Source: Corylus avellana (lineage: Eukaryota > Streptophyta > Magnoliopsida > Fagales > Betulaceae). Taken from it: a stretch of 64,000 nt of DNA. Positions 9,309-21,992 of the stretch are shown here, piece after piece (the first letter of the stretch is position 1; each line of letters begins with the position of its first letter). The notes below the pieces were generated by a model. It was not told where the DNA came from. It worked only from the letters and a program-made list of their open reading frames with translations, and did no database searches. Made by a program: the position numbers and the translations under genes. The DNA is taken from the NCBI RefSeq assembly GCF_901000735.1, contig NC_081543.1, positions 25,377,515 to 25,441,514 on the forward strand, in the 5' to 3' direction.

Positions 9309-12300
9309 AAGATAATAAGTTGGAACTGTCGAGGGCTTGGGAACCCTCGCACAGTTCGGGAACTTTGCCAGATGGTGAAGCAAAAGAGACCCGCTATGGT
9401 CTTCCTAATGGAGACTAAACTATATGGCAATAAAATGGAGGTAGTTCGGTGCAAACTCAATTTTAAAAACATGTTTGTCGTAGATTGTGTGGGAAAGAGT
9501 GGTGGTATGGCTTTGTTTTGGGGGGACGACGTGTCGGTGAATATAAAAAATTTCAGTCAGCGACATATAGGTGGTTTGGTGACTATACCCGGTATGTTAA
9601 GAGAGTGGCAATTCACGGGTTTTTACGGACATCCGAATCTCTCAAAACAATTTGAAGCTTGGGGACTAATGAAGTATATTGCTCGTCATTCTATGGCACC
9701 ATGAGTTTGTATAGGAGATTTCAATGAAGTGGTGGATTCTTCGGAAAAATGGGGTGGAAAGAATAAAGCGAATAGTCAAATGTTTGCATTTAGACAGGCT
9801 TTGGAGTATAGCAATCTTACGGACCTAGACTATGTGGGGCCTAAATTTACGTGGAGCAATTGTCGGGAGGGGCATGATTTTACAAAGGAAAGATTGGATA
9901 GGGGGGTGGCAAACCATGACTAGAGAACATTGTATCCAGAAGCAAGAATCTGGGTGGACGTGACTACTTGTTCAAACCATCTCCCTTTGACTCTTGTTTT
10001 AACAAGAGAAGAGGGAGGGGCTATGTTAGGAAAAGTTTTCGTTATGAGGCAAGCTGGGCACTCAACCTGGGTTATGATGAGGTGTTAAAGAAAGTTTCTC
10101 TAAGACCGCATGATCGGACTTGGGGGAGCATTGGGGAAAACTTAAGAAGATGCCAAGTGGAACTCTCACGCTGGCAGCATGGTTTACATGGGAACTTGCA
10201 TGGAAAAATTAACAAGACAAAACAGAGACTTAGCCGATTACAAGGAGCAAAAGATGGTGAGATGGGCTCTAGGCTTCAGTCCACAAAAACCGAACTGCAA
10301 ATGCTGCTAGACCAGGAAAAGTTGATATGGCAGCAACGTGCAAAAATGGACTGGCTAAAATTTGGGGACCGCAATACAAAATACTTTCATGCTTGTGCAA
10401 ATTAAAGATGCCGATGGCAGGGACTGTGGGACGGAGGATGAGGTAAAAAATGCTTTCATAAATTATTTTGATAAATTGTTTACCTCAGATAATGCATGAG
10501 CTCTAGAGCCTGCACTAAATCCGGTTTCTAGGAGGGTGTCTGAAGCAATGAATGAAGAATTGCTCAAACCTTTTCATGGGGAAGAAATACATCGGGCTTT
10601 ATGTCAAATGGCCCCTATGAAGGCACCGGGTCCGGATGGTTTCACTGCAGGGTTCTTTCAAAAAAGTTGGAATTTAATGGGAGAAGACATATGCCAATTG
10701 ATTCTGAGCATCCTAAATACGGGTATCATGCCTCCTTCCCTCAACTCTACAAATATTGCTCTAATACCTAAGGTGAAATGCCCAGCCAGTGTTAGTGAAT
10801 ACATGCCTATCAGTTTATGCAATGTACTTTAGAAATTGATATCAAAAGTGTTGGCAAACCGACTTAAAAAAATTCTCCACTTGATTATTTCCCCCATTCA
10901 AAGCGCTTTTATCCCTCGGAGACTTATCACTGACAACGTGTTGGCTGCGTATGAAACTTTGCATACAATGCACTCACGTTTAAAGGGAAAAAAAGGCTTT
11001 ATGGCGGTGAAATTAGATATGAGTAAAGCATATGACAGGGTGGAGTGGAATTTTCTTGAAGCTATTATGTGTCGAATGGGGTTTGCTACTAAATGGATTC
11101 ATCTCATGAGAATGTGTGTGACCACGGTCTCTTATGCGGTTGTTATCAATGGAAGCCCCTGTGGCCATATTATTCCGAAGAGGGGACTACGACAGGGTGA
11201 CACGATTTCCCCATATTTGTTCCTTATCTGTGCAGAAGCTCTAAGTGCTCTACTGTCTACAGGAACTGAAGTGGGGTTATTGACGGGTGTCCCTACATCT
11301 AGACGGGGCTCGCGGCTAAGCCACCTCTTTTTTGCAGATGATAGTTTGCTTTTTTGCAGGGCCACTATTGAACAATGGAACTGTCTGACAAATGCACTTA
11401 AGGCTTATGAGGACGCTTTGGGTCAACGTCTCAATAATGTTAAGACGTCCATTTATTTCAGTAAAAATACATCTCTGGTGGATAGAGAAGCGATTCTTGC
11501 AGCTTCGGGTATCCCTGCTTCCCAATCTATTGATGCCTATTTGGGTCTCCCTTCCATGGTTGGTAAATCTCGTACGACGGCTTTTAGAGGTGTTATTGAC
11601 AAAGTTTGGAAGCGCCTACAAGATTGGAAGATCAAATTCCTCTCCCGAGTGGGTAAGGAAATTCTACTTAAGGCAGTAATTCAAGCAATTCCGTTGTATT
11701 GTATGAGTGTCTTCTTGTTTCCAAAAGGGCTTTGTAGGGAGATAAATTCATTAATGAAGAAATTTTGGTGGGGAAATCAAGCTAATGGGTCTCGGGTGCA
11801 TTGGATGAATTGGGAAACTATGGGGCGTTCCAAGAATTCTGGAGGTATGGGTTTTCGGGATTTTCATAGTTTTAACAAAGCCCTTCTAGCAAAACAATGT
11901 TGGAGGCTTTGGCAATACCCAGAAAGCCTAATTGGGCAAATTATGAAGGCAAAGTATTTCCCGAATACTACTATACTTGATGCCCAATTGGGTAAGCGTG
12001 TCTCTTTTGCTTGGAGGAGTATAATTAGCTCATGTGATCTAGTTAAAAGAGGGGTTGGTATGGAGGGTTGGAAACGGGCAAAAAGCCCGGATCTGGAAGG
12101 ATAGATGGCTCCCATCTCCTCATTTGGGCCGAATACTCTCTTCTCCTATTGTCTTGGATGCGGACGCTATGGTAAGCAATTTAATTGATACCAATACGAG
12201 ATGGTGGAAACTCCCTCTCCTTGATGCCTTATTTTCTAGTGAGGATGTTTAGATGATCAAGACTATTCCTTTGAGTTGCACCAACCAAGAGGACATACAA

Positions 12301-13389
12301 ATATGGAGGGGTACAAAAAATGGAGTGTTTTCAGTAAAAAGTGCTTATCATTTACAGCAAGAACTCTCTTTATCTCACACTGCTGAGAGCTCCAATGAGA
12401 ATGCTGGGATGGCAGTTTGGAAAGAGATATGGGCATTGCAAGTGCCTAATGTGGAAAAAAACTTCCTATGATGGGCTTGCCATGACATCCTACCCACACG
12501 AGCAAATTTACACAAACGACATATTATAGACGATTCGATGTGTCCAATTTGTGGGCGTGAGGAGGAGACGGGCTTTCACATTTTATGGTAGTGTCCTTCT
12601 GCCATGGATGTGTGGTGTATGGGTAGCAGAGCACTCCAAAAAAGCAACTTCATAGGTCCAAGTTTCATTCAAGTGGTTGAGGGAGTCCTCGCCAAGTGCT
12701 CCTCTGATGATGTGAAACTTTTTGTTGGGCTTGCCAAGCGGATTTGATTGAGGAGAAACGCAGTAGTGCATGGGGGTGCTCTTACTCACCCGTCAGTGTT
12801 GCTGCGTCTGACCACTACTGCTCTCACCGAATTTCACACTGCTACTGCTACGAGTGGACGAAATCCGATCTGTCTGGTGGAACAGGCTCCACGCTGGTTG
12901 GCTCCACAGGCTGGGTGGTTGAAGCTTAATTGGGACGCAGCCCAGAATAATTCCCAGGGCTGCATGGGATTCGGGTAAATTCTCCGTGACAATATGGGGC
13001 ATCTGATTGCTACACGGTGTGCTTCAAGACAGGGTGTGCTCACTCCTCTAGGGGCAGAGTTAACAGGGGCACTACTGGCTGTCCAGTTCTGCAAAACCTT
13101 GGGGTTGACGAGGATTAATTTTGAAGGGGATGCGCAGGTGGCTGTGAATGCTATAAATTCTTCGACCAGGGATATGAGTAACTTTGGTCATGTTGTGGAC
13201 GACATACACACCGAATTACAAGGCTTACCTTGCTGGCAATTCACGTTCACTCGAAGGGATGGGAATAAAGCCGCTCATCGTTTATCTCGCTTTGCGGCAT
13301 TGCATGCGATAAGCCAGACATGGCGTGATACACCGCCTGTTTGGTTGAGAGACATTATTTATTTGGAGCAAACTGCTCTGGGAGACTAA
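9306..13389 (+). pseudogene. LINE ORF2 polyprotein (endonuclease, RT, zf-RVT, RNase H), multiply broken
   Basis: Starts MKIISWNCRGLGNPRTVREL, an EEP endonuclease N-terminus, with METKL and GDFNEV motifs following. The reverse transcriptase spans about 10536-11700 (KAPGPDGFTAGFFQ, KLDMSKAYDRVEW, GLRQGDTISPYLF, catalytic FADD at about 11333). A zf-RVT region follows near 12450-12600, and RNase H (LNWDAA, FEGDAQVAV, RRDGNKAAHRLSR) to 13389. Breaks seen include Trp-to-stop TGA at 9702 and TAG at 9921, stops at 10403, 10830, 12250 and 12469, and frameshifts near 9960, 10410-10535 and 12060-12100. Several stops fit C-to-T/G-to-A changes (TGG to TAG or TGA), as expected of decay at methylated transposon DNA. 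Confidence 0.9.
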
Positions 13390-13584
13390 GTGCTCTTGTA
13401 ATTTGAGAATCTTGGGGATAATAGGGAGGTGTAACCTTTGTGGTGGCGCTACCTATTGTCTGTCAAGGCCATTAGGGAGAAGTTGGAGTTTGGTTGGATG
13501 GATGACTATCCAGTATTGTACTCATCCTATGATGATTGATTTATATAAGTGACTCATTTTATCAAAAAAGAAAAGAAAAGAAAA

Positions 13585-13599
13585 AAAAGCTGATTGGGT
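13585..13599 (+). repeat. Target-site duplication, LINE of arm A (3' copy)
   Basis: AAAAGCTGATTGGGT, identical to 7664-7678. The flank after it (GTTTGGGCAATC) continues the unoccupied-site sequence of arm B. Confidence 0.9.
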
Positions 13600-14071
13600 G
13601 TTTGGGCAATCAATTCATCAATTGACGATGTTGTAAAGCGACTGCCGATAAATTTCATAAACTCGATCGTAACTTTTGTCGAGCGAATGAGATTTTAATT
13701 GAATTTAACGAAGTTTAGTCAAATTTCGATGACTTTTATGATCCTCATCACTTTTCCTACTGTTTTAGCCTATTAATTAAACATTTCTTGAGCAGCCAAG
13801 AAACTTTATATATATCAAAGAAACAAATATATATGCTCAATCATAGTGTCATTAAATAATAAATATAAAATGATTCAACATAGTAAAAACTCTACATTTT
13901 GCTCATAAAAGTTTACATGGCAAGATGACATATCATTTTTTTTTTTTTTAGGAAAAAAAACAAAACAAAAAGGAGATGGTGTGCTATTATGAACTTTTAT
14001 AGACAAAATATAAAGTTTTTATTAAATTCTAGCATATCCCTAAATATATACATATAAACACATCAAAGAAG

Positions 14072-14110
<39 letters not shown>

Positions 14111-14819
14111 AAAGAAATACATTCAAATTTCATTGATAATAATCACGAGCAAAAAACTTTTACATCGCAGGAACACAAAGCCCTGAAAATGCAAATTATA
14201 GCCGAAGCTATAAGGATACAACATCACCTAAAACTTCCGCTAACCTCATTGGCTCACTGAGCATTCAATTCGGTTATTAGACGTGTGTTTAAAGCTGACA
14301 GCCCACAAGAATTTTAATTGAATTTAACAAAATTAATTCAAATTTCAAGAAGTTCATGAAGCTCACTTTTCCTAGAATTTTAATTAAAGAAGAAACTTTA
14401 CTTAATTCTCTTCATTTTTAATTGTTAATTTTTTTAATTTGTTTTTAAGTTAAAAAACTTTTAATTTAGTGTTTCAAACTTTAAAAAGTTTACAGTGTCA
14501 CTCATTTATTACGATTTTTTTGTTAAATCATAATGGATGCCTTAAAAATTTTCAAAATACCTTTTTTGTTTCTTTAAATAACTAGCTAGTTAAGGTAATA
14601 TTATAATTTTATAAATTTCACTCTATTGCAGTTTGATTTAGCTCCAACCTTAACAAAAACGATGAAAGTTGAAAAAGATTAATTAGACAAGTTTTCCCTT
14701 TACTTAATTAACCCCATCTAGAACAAGAAATATCAGCTTTTCGGTGCTTAAATCATCATGAAGCAAAAGAATACAACTCTTACAAAAAGAAAAATATAAT
14801 AGTTTACACTTTACATTAA
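13600..14819. other. Intergenic DNA with unoccupied LINE site and a possible LINE 3' tail
   Basis: Bases 13741-13755 (ATCCTCATCACTTTT) are the unoccupied counterpart of the site where arm B carries its LINE. A (TA)n run lies at about 14073-14107. Bases about 14108-14255 have no counterpart in arm B (about 39180-39215); on the minus strand they end ATCAATGAAATTTGAATG, like the 3' end of a plant LINE, and may be a 5'-truncated insertion. The rest is AT-rich, with no gene seen. Confidence 0.5.
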
Positions 14820-15449
14820 TTAGAAGCATCGAAGATCCCGGAAGGCATGGTTTGCCAAATCAAGAGTCATTGTGCAGTTCATTTCTGTGATCTTCCTCTT
14901 CCTTACAATATTCATCAAATTCACTCTCCCACTCAACCTTGCATAGCTACTCAGTTTCACCATCCCTCCTTCAATCTCACGGCTAAGATTCCTCGCATCC
15001 ATTACCCTATTAGATCTCACTTCTACTGTAAAATTCATCCCTTGGGTTTCTCTTGCTTTCACCCGCCCGTGCCCCATCTTTCTGTCACCGACGTTCACGC
15101 CACCGTACAGCACACTCAACGTGCTGTCATCAAATTTGAACCGACCAAAATTTGTGTTCTTAATTGTCACCTCGGCGACAAAAGTTGCGTTAAAAGAGGG
15201 CGATTCTGAGTTATTGCCTTGGTACTTGAGATTTTTCACCGTGATCGACCGCAGTTTGACGTCGGGGATTTTGACACGTAAGACGATCAAGGCGAAGACC
15301 AGTACGATGATGCTCAGGGTGACAACTCCGGCGAATATGTAAACGAAACATTTCCCACTTCTTTCCTTTTTTAGTGCTTTGAACGTGGCAATCTCTTCGT
15401 CGCTTCGTGGACACATCTTGCTTGGTGCAAATGGAAGTTCTTCCGCCAT
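14820..15449 (-). CDS. LEA_2 / NDR1-HIN1-like membrane protein, gene 2, arm A
   Basis: 209 aa, intronless, starting MAEELPFAPSKMCPRSDEE. A short hydrophilic N-terminus (1-33) precedes a membrane segment (about 34-59, VYIFAGVVTLSIIVLVFALIVL). An extracellular LEA_2 domain follows, with VKIPDVKLRSITVKNL, EVTIKNTNFGRFKFDD, the GGVNVGDRKMGHGRVKARET turn region and a C-terminal RKITEMNCTM. It is clearly related to gene 1 (same SGRVxxxNI and EMNCTM motifs) but diverged, so the pair is an old tandem duplication. Compared with the arm-B copy it lacks one Tyr (three bases) in the EVRSN-RVMDA stretch and has eight substitutions. Confidence 0.92.
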   Translation of the reverse strand: MAEELPFAPSKMCPRSDEEIATFKALKKERSGKCFVYIFAGVVTLSIIVLVFALIVLRVKIPDVKLRSITVKNLKYQGNNSESPSFNATFVAEVTIKNTNFGRFKFDDSTLSVLYGGVNVGDRKMGHGRVKARETQGMNFTVEVRSNRVMDARNLSREIEGGMVKLSSYARLSGRVNLMNIVRKRKITEMNCTMTLDLANHAFRDLRCF

Positions 15450-16533
15450 GTTTCTCTTTTTTTTCTAAAACTAGAAAGTTTAGGACCAAGGAACCCTGGA
15501 GGCCAGGTGCTGAAGATGGTGGTGGAGGAAGATGATATAAATAGCATGAGGTTTTAACAACCCCGTTGAATTATTATACAACGTCAGTGGGTCAGTCCCG
15601 GAGTGCTAAAGCTAGCGGCCGCCTTAATTTGAAGGTCTTTCTTTTTGAAATCGCCATCTTGCAGAATTTTTATATATTATCCCAAAATATAGTGGGGAAG
15701 CAGGGTGATTTTTTCTTCGGGTCAAGAACAGTGAAAGGGATTGGCTCGAGTGGTACGGGATTTGGTCCGGCCAGGTGACATCTTCATCCGGTTTAAGGTT
15801 TCTGTCCTTGTTGAAATAAATTTTAATTTGTAGTCATGCTTGCTTGCGAGACTTGAGTCTTAGGGTGCGGTTACGAACTTAGGATTTTGATTTCGTAAGA
15901 ATAATTTATATTTTTAAAAAATATTTAATCTAAAATAAAAAATAAAAAAAATTTGTAATTTTTATAAGGAGGCTAAATGGTGCATGCTTATTTAAAAATA
16001 TGCGAATTTAAATCAAAATTATGATTTCGCATAATACATAATTGATAAAAAAAAGTATTTTTTTACATATTTTACAAAACACCTTTACAATTTTAAAAAG
16101 TACTGATTTTAAAAACGCATTTCTTAAAATCACACTTATTGAAACCAGAATTTCAAATGAGCCTTTACTCGATCCATGTGAAGAGAACACTTTGAACGGA
16201 TCCAAAATTTATCAGACAAAGTCATTACATGAAGTGAAGTTACCTTAGATGGGTGGGTGTTCTTCATTATAAAATAAAAAATAGAAAAGCACGTAGAAGC
16301 TTCAAGAGCAAGGCAGAATGGTCGCCTTACAAGTTGATTAGCATGGCTTAGAAGCATCGATGCTTAAAGGGGTCCAGCTCCTTAATAATGGAGAATTTTC
16401 ATTTAGTCAGAAACGGTCATGGCTACTGAGCCATGTTAACCTTTGTAAGAAGACAATTCTGCGTGGCTCAGAAGCTTCTAATTAAGGGGTAATTGTATAT
16501 ATCCGCCTTGGCCTCCGAATTTTCATACAAACT
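15450..16533. other. Upstream region of LEA_2 gene 2 and intergenic DNA, arm A
   Basis: No gene seen. It matches arm B 36430-37963 in reverse except for the 421 bp element inserted there; the unoccupied target TGGGTGGGTG is at 16250-16259. A GC-rich block near 15590-15620 (GCTAGCGGCCGCC) contains a NotI-type octamer conserved in both arms. Confidence 0.6.
15535..15543 (-). promoter_or_regulatory. TATA-like box of LEA_2 gene 2, arm A
   Basis: On the minus strand TATTTATAT lies about 86-94 bp before the start codon, at the same place as in arm B (37866-37874). A transcription start about 30 bp downstream would give a leader of roughly 55-60 nt. Inferred from position and conservation only. Confidence 0.45.
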
Positions 16534-18225
16534 GAAAATATATATTTATAATGAAAAATTGAGTGATGATATTATTTACAATGAAATATATATTTATAAA
16601 CGCTTAGATGATAAATATTCCTTGCAAATCACCTTGTTAAAAATGAAAAAAATAAATAAATAAATAAAATTGAAATACTATATATACATTACCCTTCATA
16701 CCCTAAAGCCTATGTATTTTTAAATAGAGATGAAATCCATCAAGCATCTTCAACTAATTTTGGAACCCAAACCTCTATACGCATGAAATCAAATTGAAAT
16801 TACCAAACAAAGTAAGAAAAAAAAAAAAAAAAACTAAAAAGACGCTGGAACATGGAATTACACCAAACAACTAATTTTTCCTTCTTTCTGCCAAAAATTA
16901 AGAAAATTAATGGAATTACACAAATGACTAGAATAGTTTGTCTAACCTTTTTTTACTTTATTACCTCATTACATACTTATTCTGGAGGCCGCCACCAGAC
17001 CGTCGTCACGTATGATCCGACATTCGTGACTGTGTATCAGACTGTTTTTAATAACTGATAGTCATTATTTACCATCATTCCGCTTTGATTCTCCAAACTT
17101 TTTCTTACAAAATGATCGACATGGTAATCTGTTATTGATGGCAGCTCCATCTTTGCTTTAAAAAATCCATTATTTTATATATATATGGGAAACTTAAAAA
17201 AAAAAAAAAAAAAAAAAAAACTTTCACTTGTTTTAACATTGTTTCAAGAAGTTTTAAAACCCTCAATATAAAGGTATTGAATTGGTATTTAGGGAATGTT
17301 GACAAGACTTAACGAAATTTTTTAACGGAATAAGATAATTGAAAGAAATTGAAAGCTCGATACTCTTAATTGAAAGTTTTAAAACTTTAAAAGTACTTTC
17401 AAAACCCGTAAAAGTTCAGAAAAATTTTGTAAAGTTTTCCCAAAATATATATATTGGGAAAACCTACCAATATGTAGGTTCAAAAGTTTGATATGCAACT
17501 CATTTACCCATTAATTGTTGTCAGAACAAGTGCCTAGTTAGGTAGTCCTCAAGGGATAGCTCAATGGTTGAAAACCACACCTTATAAAGCACAAGTTAGT
17601 AGTTTGAATCCCCATTCTCCTCTTGTATGAACATGTCAAAAAAAAAAAAAAAAAAAAAAAAAAGAAGTCGTGTAGTCCTTTCATGATGCCAATGTTATCA
17701 CATCTTTTAAATATTTTTAATAATGTGAAATTATGTGCACCATTACATGCACCGACTTTAATATTAGATAACCATTAAAAAGCATTAACCTTTTTCTTTT
17801 TAATGACGAAAAACCCCTCCAAGGCAAGTTCTTTAAATGTCAATTCTAGTCCCAAAGATCAAAGATGCAACAACTGGAATATAGTCTATTTAGTTTGAAT
17901 AATTATATCGGTATCCATATGGATGCCTTTAAATGTCAATCGCTCGTTAATACTAAAAAACGTTAAATATTAGACCTGCTGAATCACTCAGGCCACACAT
18001 CAAAATTGAATATATTTCTCAACATGTTTTTAGTTACATTGAGCTCCTTGTGGTTGTAGCCAGCGTCAATAATATAAGATATCTCTACCGAACCGCTAAA
18101 ACCCACAAGCCAAAACCTACTTCCCTCACTGAATCTTTTTGCATCCTTCTGTATCAATAATGGCTGATCGAAATACTGCAGGATGCATTTGGTATGTTCA
18201 GTTCAATTGCTGCTGCTCACAGAAT
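16534..18225 (+). repeat. Tandem duplication unit 1 (about 1.68 kb), arm A only
   Basis: Begins at ATATATATTTATAATGAAAA and ends GCTGCTGCTCACAGAAT. The same block follows at once as unit 2. Arm B has one copy (about 34720-36437 reversed). The unit's end lies in sequence just downstream of the helicase stop codon, so part of the helicase 3' region is duplicated. Short homology (AGAAT) at the joins suggests unequal exchange or microhomology-mediated duplication. Units differ by small indels and substitutions, so the event is not very recent. Confidence 0.85.
17550..17671 (+). mobile_element. tRNA-derived SINE (in duplication unit 1)
   Basis: Contains TAGCTCAATGGTTG (A-box-like) and GTTTGAATCC (B-box-like), then CTCCTCTTGTATGAACATGTC and a poly-A tail. 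It is flanked by GTAGTCCT at 17542-17549 and 17672-17679. This Pol III type promoter layout marks a plant SINE, not a tRNA gene: there is no cloverleaf after the B box. Confidence 0.8.
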
Positions 18226-19904
18226 ATATATTTATAATGAAAAATTGAGTGATGATATTATTTACAATGAAATATATATTTTATAAACGCTTAGATGATA
18301 AATATTCCTTGCAAATCACCTTGTAAAAAAAAAAAAAAAATTGAAATACTATATATACATCGCCCTTCATACCCTAAAGCCTATGTATTTTTAAATAGAG
18401 ATGAAATCCGTCAAGCATCTCCAACTAATTTTGGAACCCAAACCTTTATACGCATGAAATCAAATTGAAATTACAAAACAAGTAAAAAAAATCAAAATAA
18501 ACCTGAAAAGACGCTGGAACATGGAATTACACCAAACAACTAATTTTTCCTTCTTTCTGCCAAAGATTAAGAAAATGGAATTACACAAATGACTAGAACA
18601 GTTTGTCTAACCTTTTTTACTTTATTACCTCATTACATACTTATTCTTAATTTAGAGTAGTTTTCTGGAGGCCGCCACCAGACTGTCGTCACATATGATC
18701 CGACATTCGTGAATCAGACCCTTTTTAATTACTGATATTCATTATTTACCATCATTCCGCTTTCATTCTCCAACTTTTTTAACAAAATTATCGACACAGT
18801 AATCAGTTAATGATGGCAGCCCCATCTTTGCTTTACAAAATCCGTTATTATATATATGGGAAACTTTAAAAAAAAAAAAATAGCTTTCACTTGTTTTAAC
18901 ATTGCTTCCAAAAGTTTTAAAGCCCTCAATTTAAGGGTATTGAATTGGTATTTAGGGAATGTTGACAAGACTTAACGAAATTTTTTAACGGAATAAGATA
19001 ATTGAAAGAAATTGAAAGCTTGATACCTTTAATTGAAAGTTTTTAAACTTTGGAAGTACTTTCAAAACCTGTCAAAGTTCAAGGAAATTTTGTAAAGTTT
19101 TTCCAATATATATATATATATATATTGGGAAAACCTACCAATATGTAGGTTCAAAAGTTTGATATTTAACTCATTTACCCATTAATTGTTGTCAGAACAA
19201 GTGCTTAGTTAAGTAGTCCCCAAGGGGTAACTCAATAGTTAGGAACCACACCTTATGAAACACAAGTTAGTAGTTCAAATCTCCCTCCCCCTCTTGTACG
19301 AACATGTCAAAAAAAAAAAAAAAAAAAGTTGTGTAGTCTTTCAAGATGCCAATGTTAATATGTTATCACATCTTTTAAATATTTTTAATAATGTGAAATT
19401 ATGTGCACTGTTACATGCACCAACTTTAATATTAGATCACCACTAAAAAGCATTAACCTTTTTCTTTTCAATGACGAAAAACCCCTCCAAGGCAAGTTCT
19501 TTAAATGTCAATTCTAGTCCCAAAGATCAAAGATGCAACAACTGGAATATAGTCTATGTTTGAATAATTATATCGGTATCCATATGGATGCCTTTAAATG
19601 TCAATAGCTCGCTAATACTAAAAAACATAAATATTAGACCTGCTGAATCAATCAGGTCACACATCAAAATTGAATATATTTCTCAACATGTTTTTAGCTA
19701 CTTTGAGCTCCTTGTAGTTGTAGCGAGCGTCAATGATATAAGATATCGCTACCACCAGTAAAATGGTGAACCGCTAAAACCCACAAGCCAAAACCTACTT
19801 CCCTCACTGAATTTTTTGCATCCTTCTGTTTCAATGGCTGAATAGGTCGAAATCCTGCAGGATGCATTTGGAATGTTCAGTTCAATTGCTGCTGCTCACA
19901 GAAT
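18226..19904 (+). repeat. Tandem duplication unit 2 (about 1.68 kb), arm A only
   Basis: Second copy of 16534-18225, including the SINE. Its right end passes into the helicase final exon region. An open frame in unit 1 (16852-17058) is not kept in unit 2, so it is not treated as a gene. Confidence 0.85.
19220..19332 (+). mobile_element. tRNA-derived SINE (in duplication unit 2)
   Basis: Same element as at 17550: GGGGTAACTCAATAGTT and GTTCAAATCT boxes, CTCTTGTACGAACATGTC, poly-A, flanked by GTAGTC(C/T). Copied with the unit rather than inserted separately, since the flanking duplication is the same. Confidence 0.8.
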
Positions 19905-19957
19905 TTATAGCCTATGGGGCACTTCACTTGCTCCACACTGGAAGAGAGCCCACTCTG

Positions 19958-21813
19958 CTAATGCCTCACAGATTGTCGCTTAGAATCTCCACCTCCCTGC
20001 CTTCCGTAAGGGCTGCTCTCACTGAAACCGTGTCGCTTTCCATCAACTTTCCGGATTTTCCTTCTGAACTTTGAGGCGCCACTATCTATGTTCACACTCA
20101 CCTTTGGTGGGTTCGAAAAACAGAAAGAACTGGCAACAGCCTATCCAAATCCAAAATACAAGCATTATATGGGATATTACATATTATACCACAACCTAAT
20201 GAAATCCATCAATTTGGCAAATAAATTCAGGGTCATTTAACTTATGTCAAGTTTGCTGAAATTCAATTCACAGGGTACACCTCAAGCCAGAACTATATAT
20301 ATAGGTACAAAACACAAACAAAACCAAAAAAAAAAAAAAAAGATTTCATGAGATGTTGTTGTAACCCTTGGATGAGGTATTGACCAGTGTTGTTGATGTA
20401 GGGTCATTATTTATTTATTTGAACAATAAGATATTTTCTCATTCATCTGTTTTGATGCATTTTTCTATTCAGGGCTCAGTAAACCTCCATTAGGATCAAA
20501 TGGATATGAACATGCTGTAAAAGGAAGCATCAAGAAATTAATAAAATATGACATCTTTTCACCAAGTACTCTTGATCATCTATTAAGGAACAAGTGAACA
20601 TGTATTTCCAAGAGAGCACCACTCAAACTGAACCTAAATTGAGAGGAGCATTTTCCCAGAATTAGAACTAGATATGAACTACCCAAACTCACCAATTGAA
20701 TCAGCTAGGTAGTTATTTCGAAGAAAAAAAAATTGCCCACAGCACCTAAATTCAAGAAAGGCCCTTAAAACTTGGGACTTCCTTCCCATCACCGCTAAAA
20801 TTATTGTCGTCACTACATTATACATATATGACTGCTTTTGGAATCAAGCCATTCCACCGCTTATATTAAGAAAAAAATTAAAAAAAAAAAAAAACCTACT
20901 GCTTGTCTGCAAGGATATTTGAAAAGATGGAAAATGACTTTCACCAAGGAAAAAAGGGTTTGTACCTGCAAATCAAGGCGGTGAACGTCAAAGATTTCTT
21001 TCATAGAGTGAGAGTTATATGCTAATATGTAGGATCTGTATGCTTCTTTAGCCGACTTGTTCAAGTAATAGTTATTGGCTACCAAATTTTCCTGCAATTA
21101 TCAAAATAGTCCAATTTAAATCCTGCAGTTTAATATGGAAAAGATATTGATAATATAATGTAGAAGCAGGAAAGTACCAGGTGAGACTGCACATTAGCCA
21201 TCTTCTTTTGATCAAATTCATACTCTTTAACAGGGACTTTTGCTGCCTGAAAGTGGATACGACATCTTAATTTGAATGCAGAACAAGCAACTACTATTGC
21301 AACAATTTATTATCGAGAAAAAAAAAAAAAACCTATAGCCACCAATTTGATGATCCCTGCTGTCTTTATTTAATGACATTTCTCCACAGAGCAATGTAGT
21401 TATTTTAACATAACGCTCTAGACTATACAGGGACAGGAAACTGGCTTATTAATGTCCAATTAAAGAAGTTGTTGTCCAATTTATCATAGGGATCAATGGC
21501 CTCTATAGTTTGTTTTGCTGGATATTTGTCATTTTCTTATACAGTGAATAAACTAGACCTTCAGATAGCGAATAAATTGCAACTCTTCAGGAATCAGGAA
21601 AAGCAGAGCATTTCCTTTTGCACCTTCCCCACGAGCTGTTCGACCAACCCTATGAATGTATTCCTGAAAGCGTAACCCCAACCAACAAACATTACACTCA
21701 ACATAGATGAATAGAATGCAAAACAACAATTATCTTAAATATGTCAAATTTTGGGGCAGGGGGGAGGTAATCACCTTGGGTTCATCCGGAGGATCATACT
21801 GCACAATCCAGTC
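19958..21813 (-). CDS. RH51: DEAD-box RNA helicase, HAS1/DDX18 type, 3' exons, arm A
   Basis: Five exons on the minus strand, each with GT-AG borders matching arm B: 21775-21813, 21559-21663, 21178-21246, 20966-21091, 19958-20140 (stop CTA at 19958-19960). They encode [13 protein letters not shown], motif VI ([12 protein letters not shown]), the [13 protein letters not shown] helicase-core end, the [18 protein letters not shown] region typical of HAS1/DDX18, and a basic Gly/Ser tail. In yeast and animals this protein is a nucleolar helicase for 18S/pre-ribosome maturation; plant RH51 and RH27 are the counterparts, and which one this is was not resolved. The gene is cut at 21892 by the gap and the arm-B block. 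The next exon upstream is at 63818-64000. Confidence 0.9.
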
Positions 21814-21892
21814 CTACAGAAGAAAAAAAAAACAAAAAGAGAAGAAGATCCCATAAGTATTCATTAGGCTTAACTATACAAGTTACAAAATT

Positions 21893-21992
21893 NNNNNNNN
21901 NNNNNNNNNNNNNNNNNNNNNNNNNNNNNNNNNNNNNNNNNNNNNNNNNNNNNNNNNNNNNNNNNNNNNNNNNNNNNNNNNNNNNNNNNNNN
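21893..21992. other. Assembly gap, exactly 100 N
   Basis: A fixed-size gap of the type used for unknown distance. It marks the left edge of the arm-B block. Confidence 0.99.

Larger units (their letters stand above)
7679..13584 (+). mobile_element. Full-length but dead L1-type LINE, arm A
   Basis: About 5.9 kb between 15 bp target-site duplications, ending in an A-rich tail (AAAAAAGAAAAGAAAAG). It carries ORF1 (DUF4283 plus zinc knuckle) and ORF2 (endonuclease, reverse transcriptase, zf-RVT, RNase H), the layout of plant L1 elements. Both frames are broken, so it cannot now move by itself. It lies antisense to the LEA_2 genes of its arm. The perfect 15 bp duplication and its absence from arm B suggest insertion after the two copies separated. 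Confidence 0.93.

Noticed and set aside
16852..17058. 68-codon open frame with a hydrophobic stretch in tandem unit 1
   Set aside because: The frame is not kept in unit 2 or in arm B and matches no family.
17550..17671. tRNA gene
   Set aside because: Box A/B-like motifs are present but no cloverleaf; poly-A tail and target-site duplication show a SINE.
19862..20074. 70-codon plus-strand open frame, also at 34552-34764 minus
   Set aside because: It is antisense to the last helicase exon, which has correct splice sites and family match.
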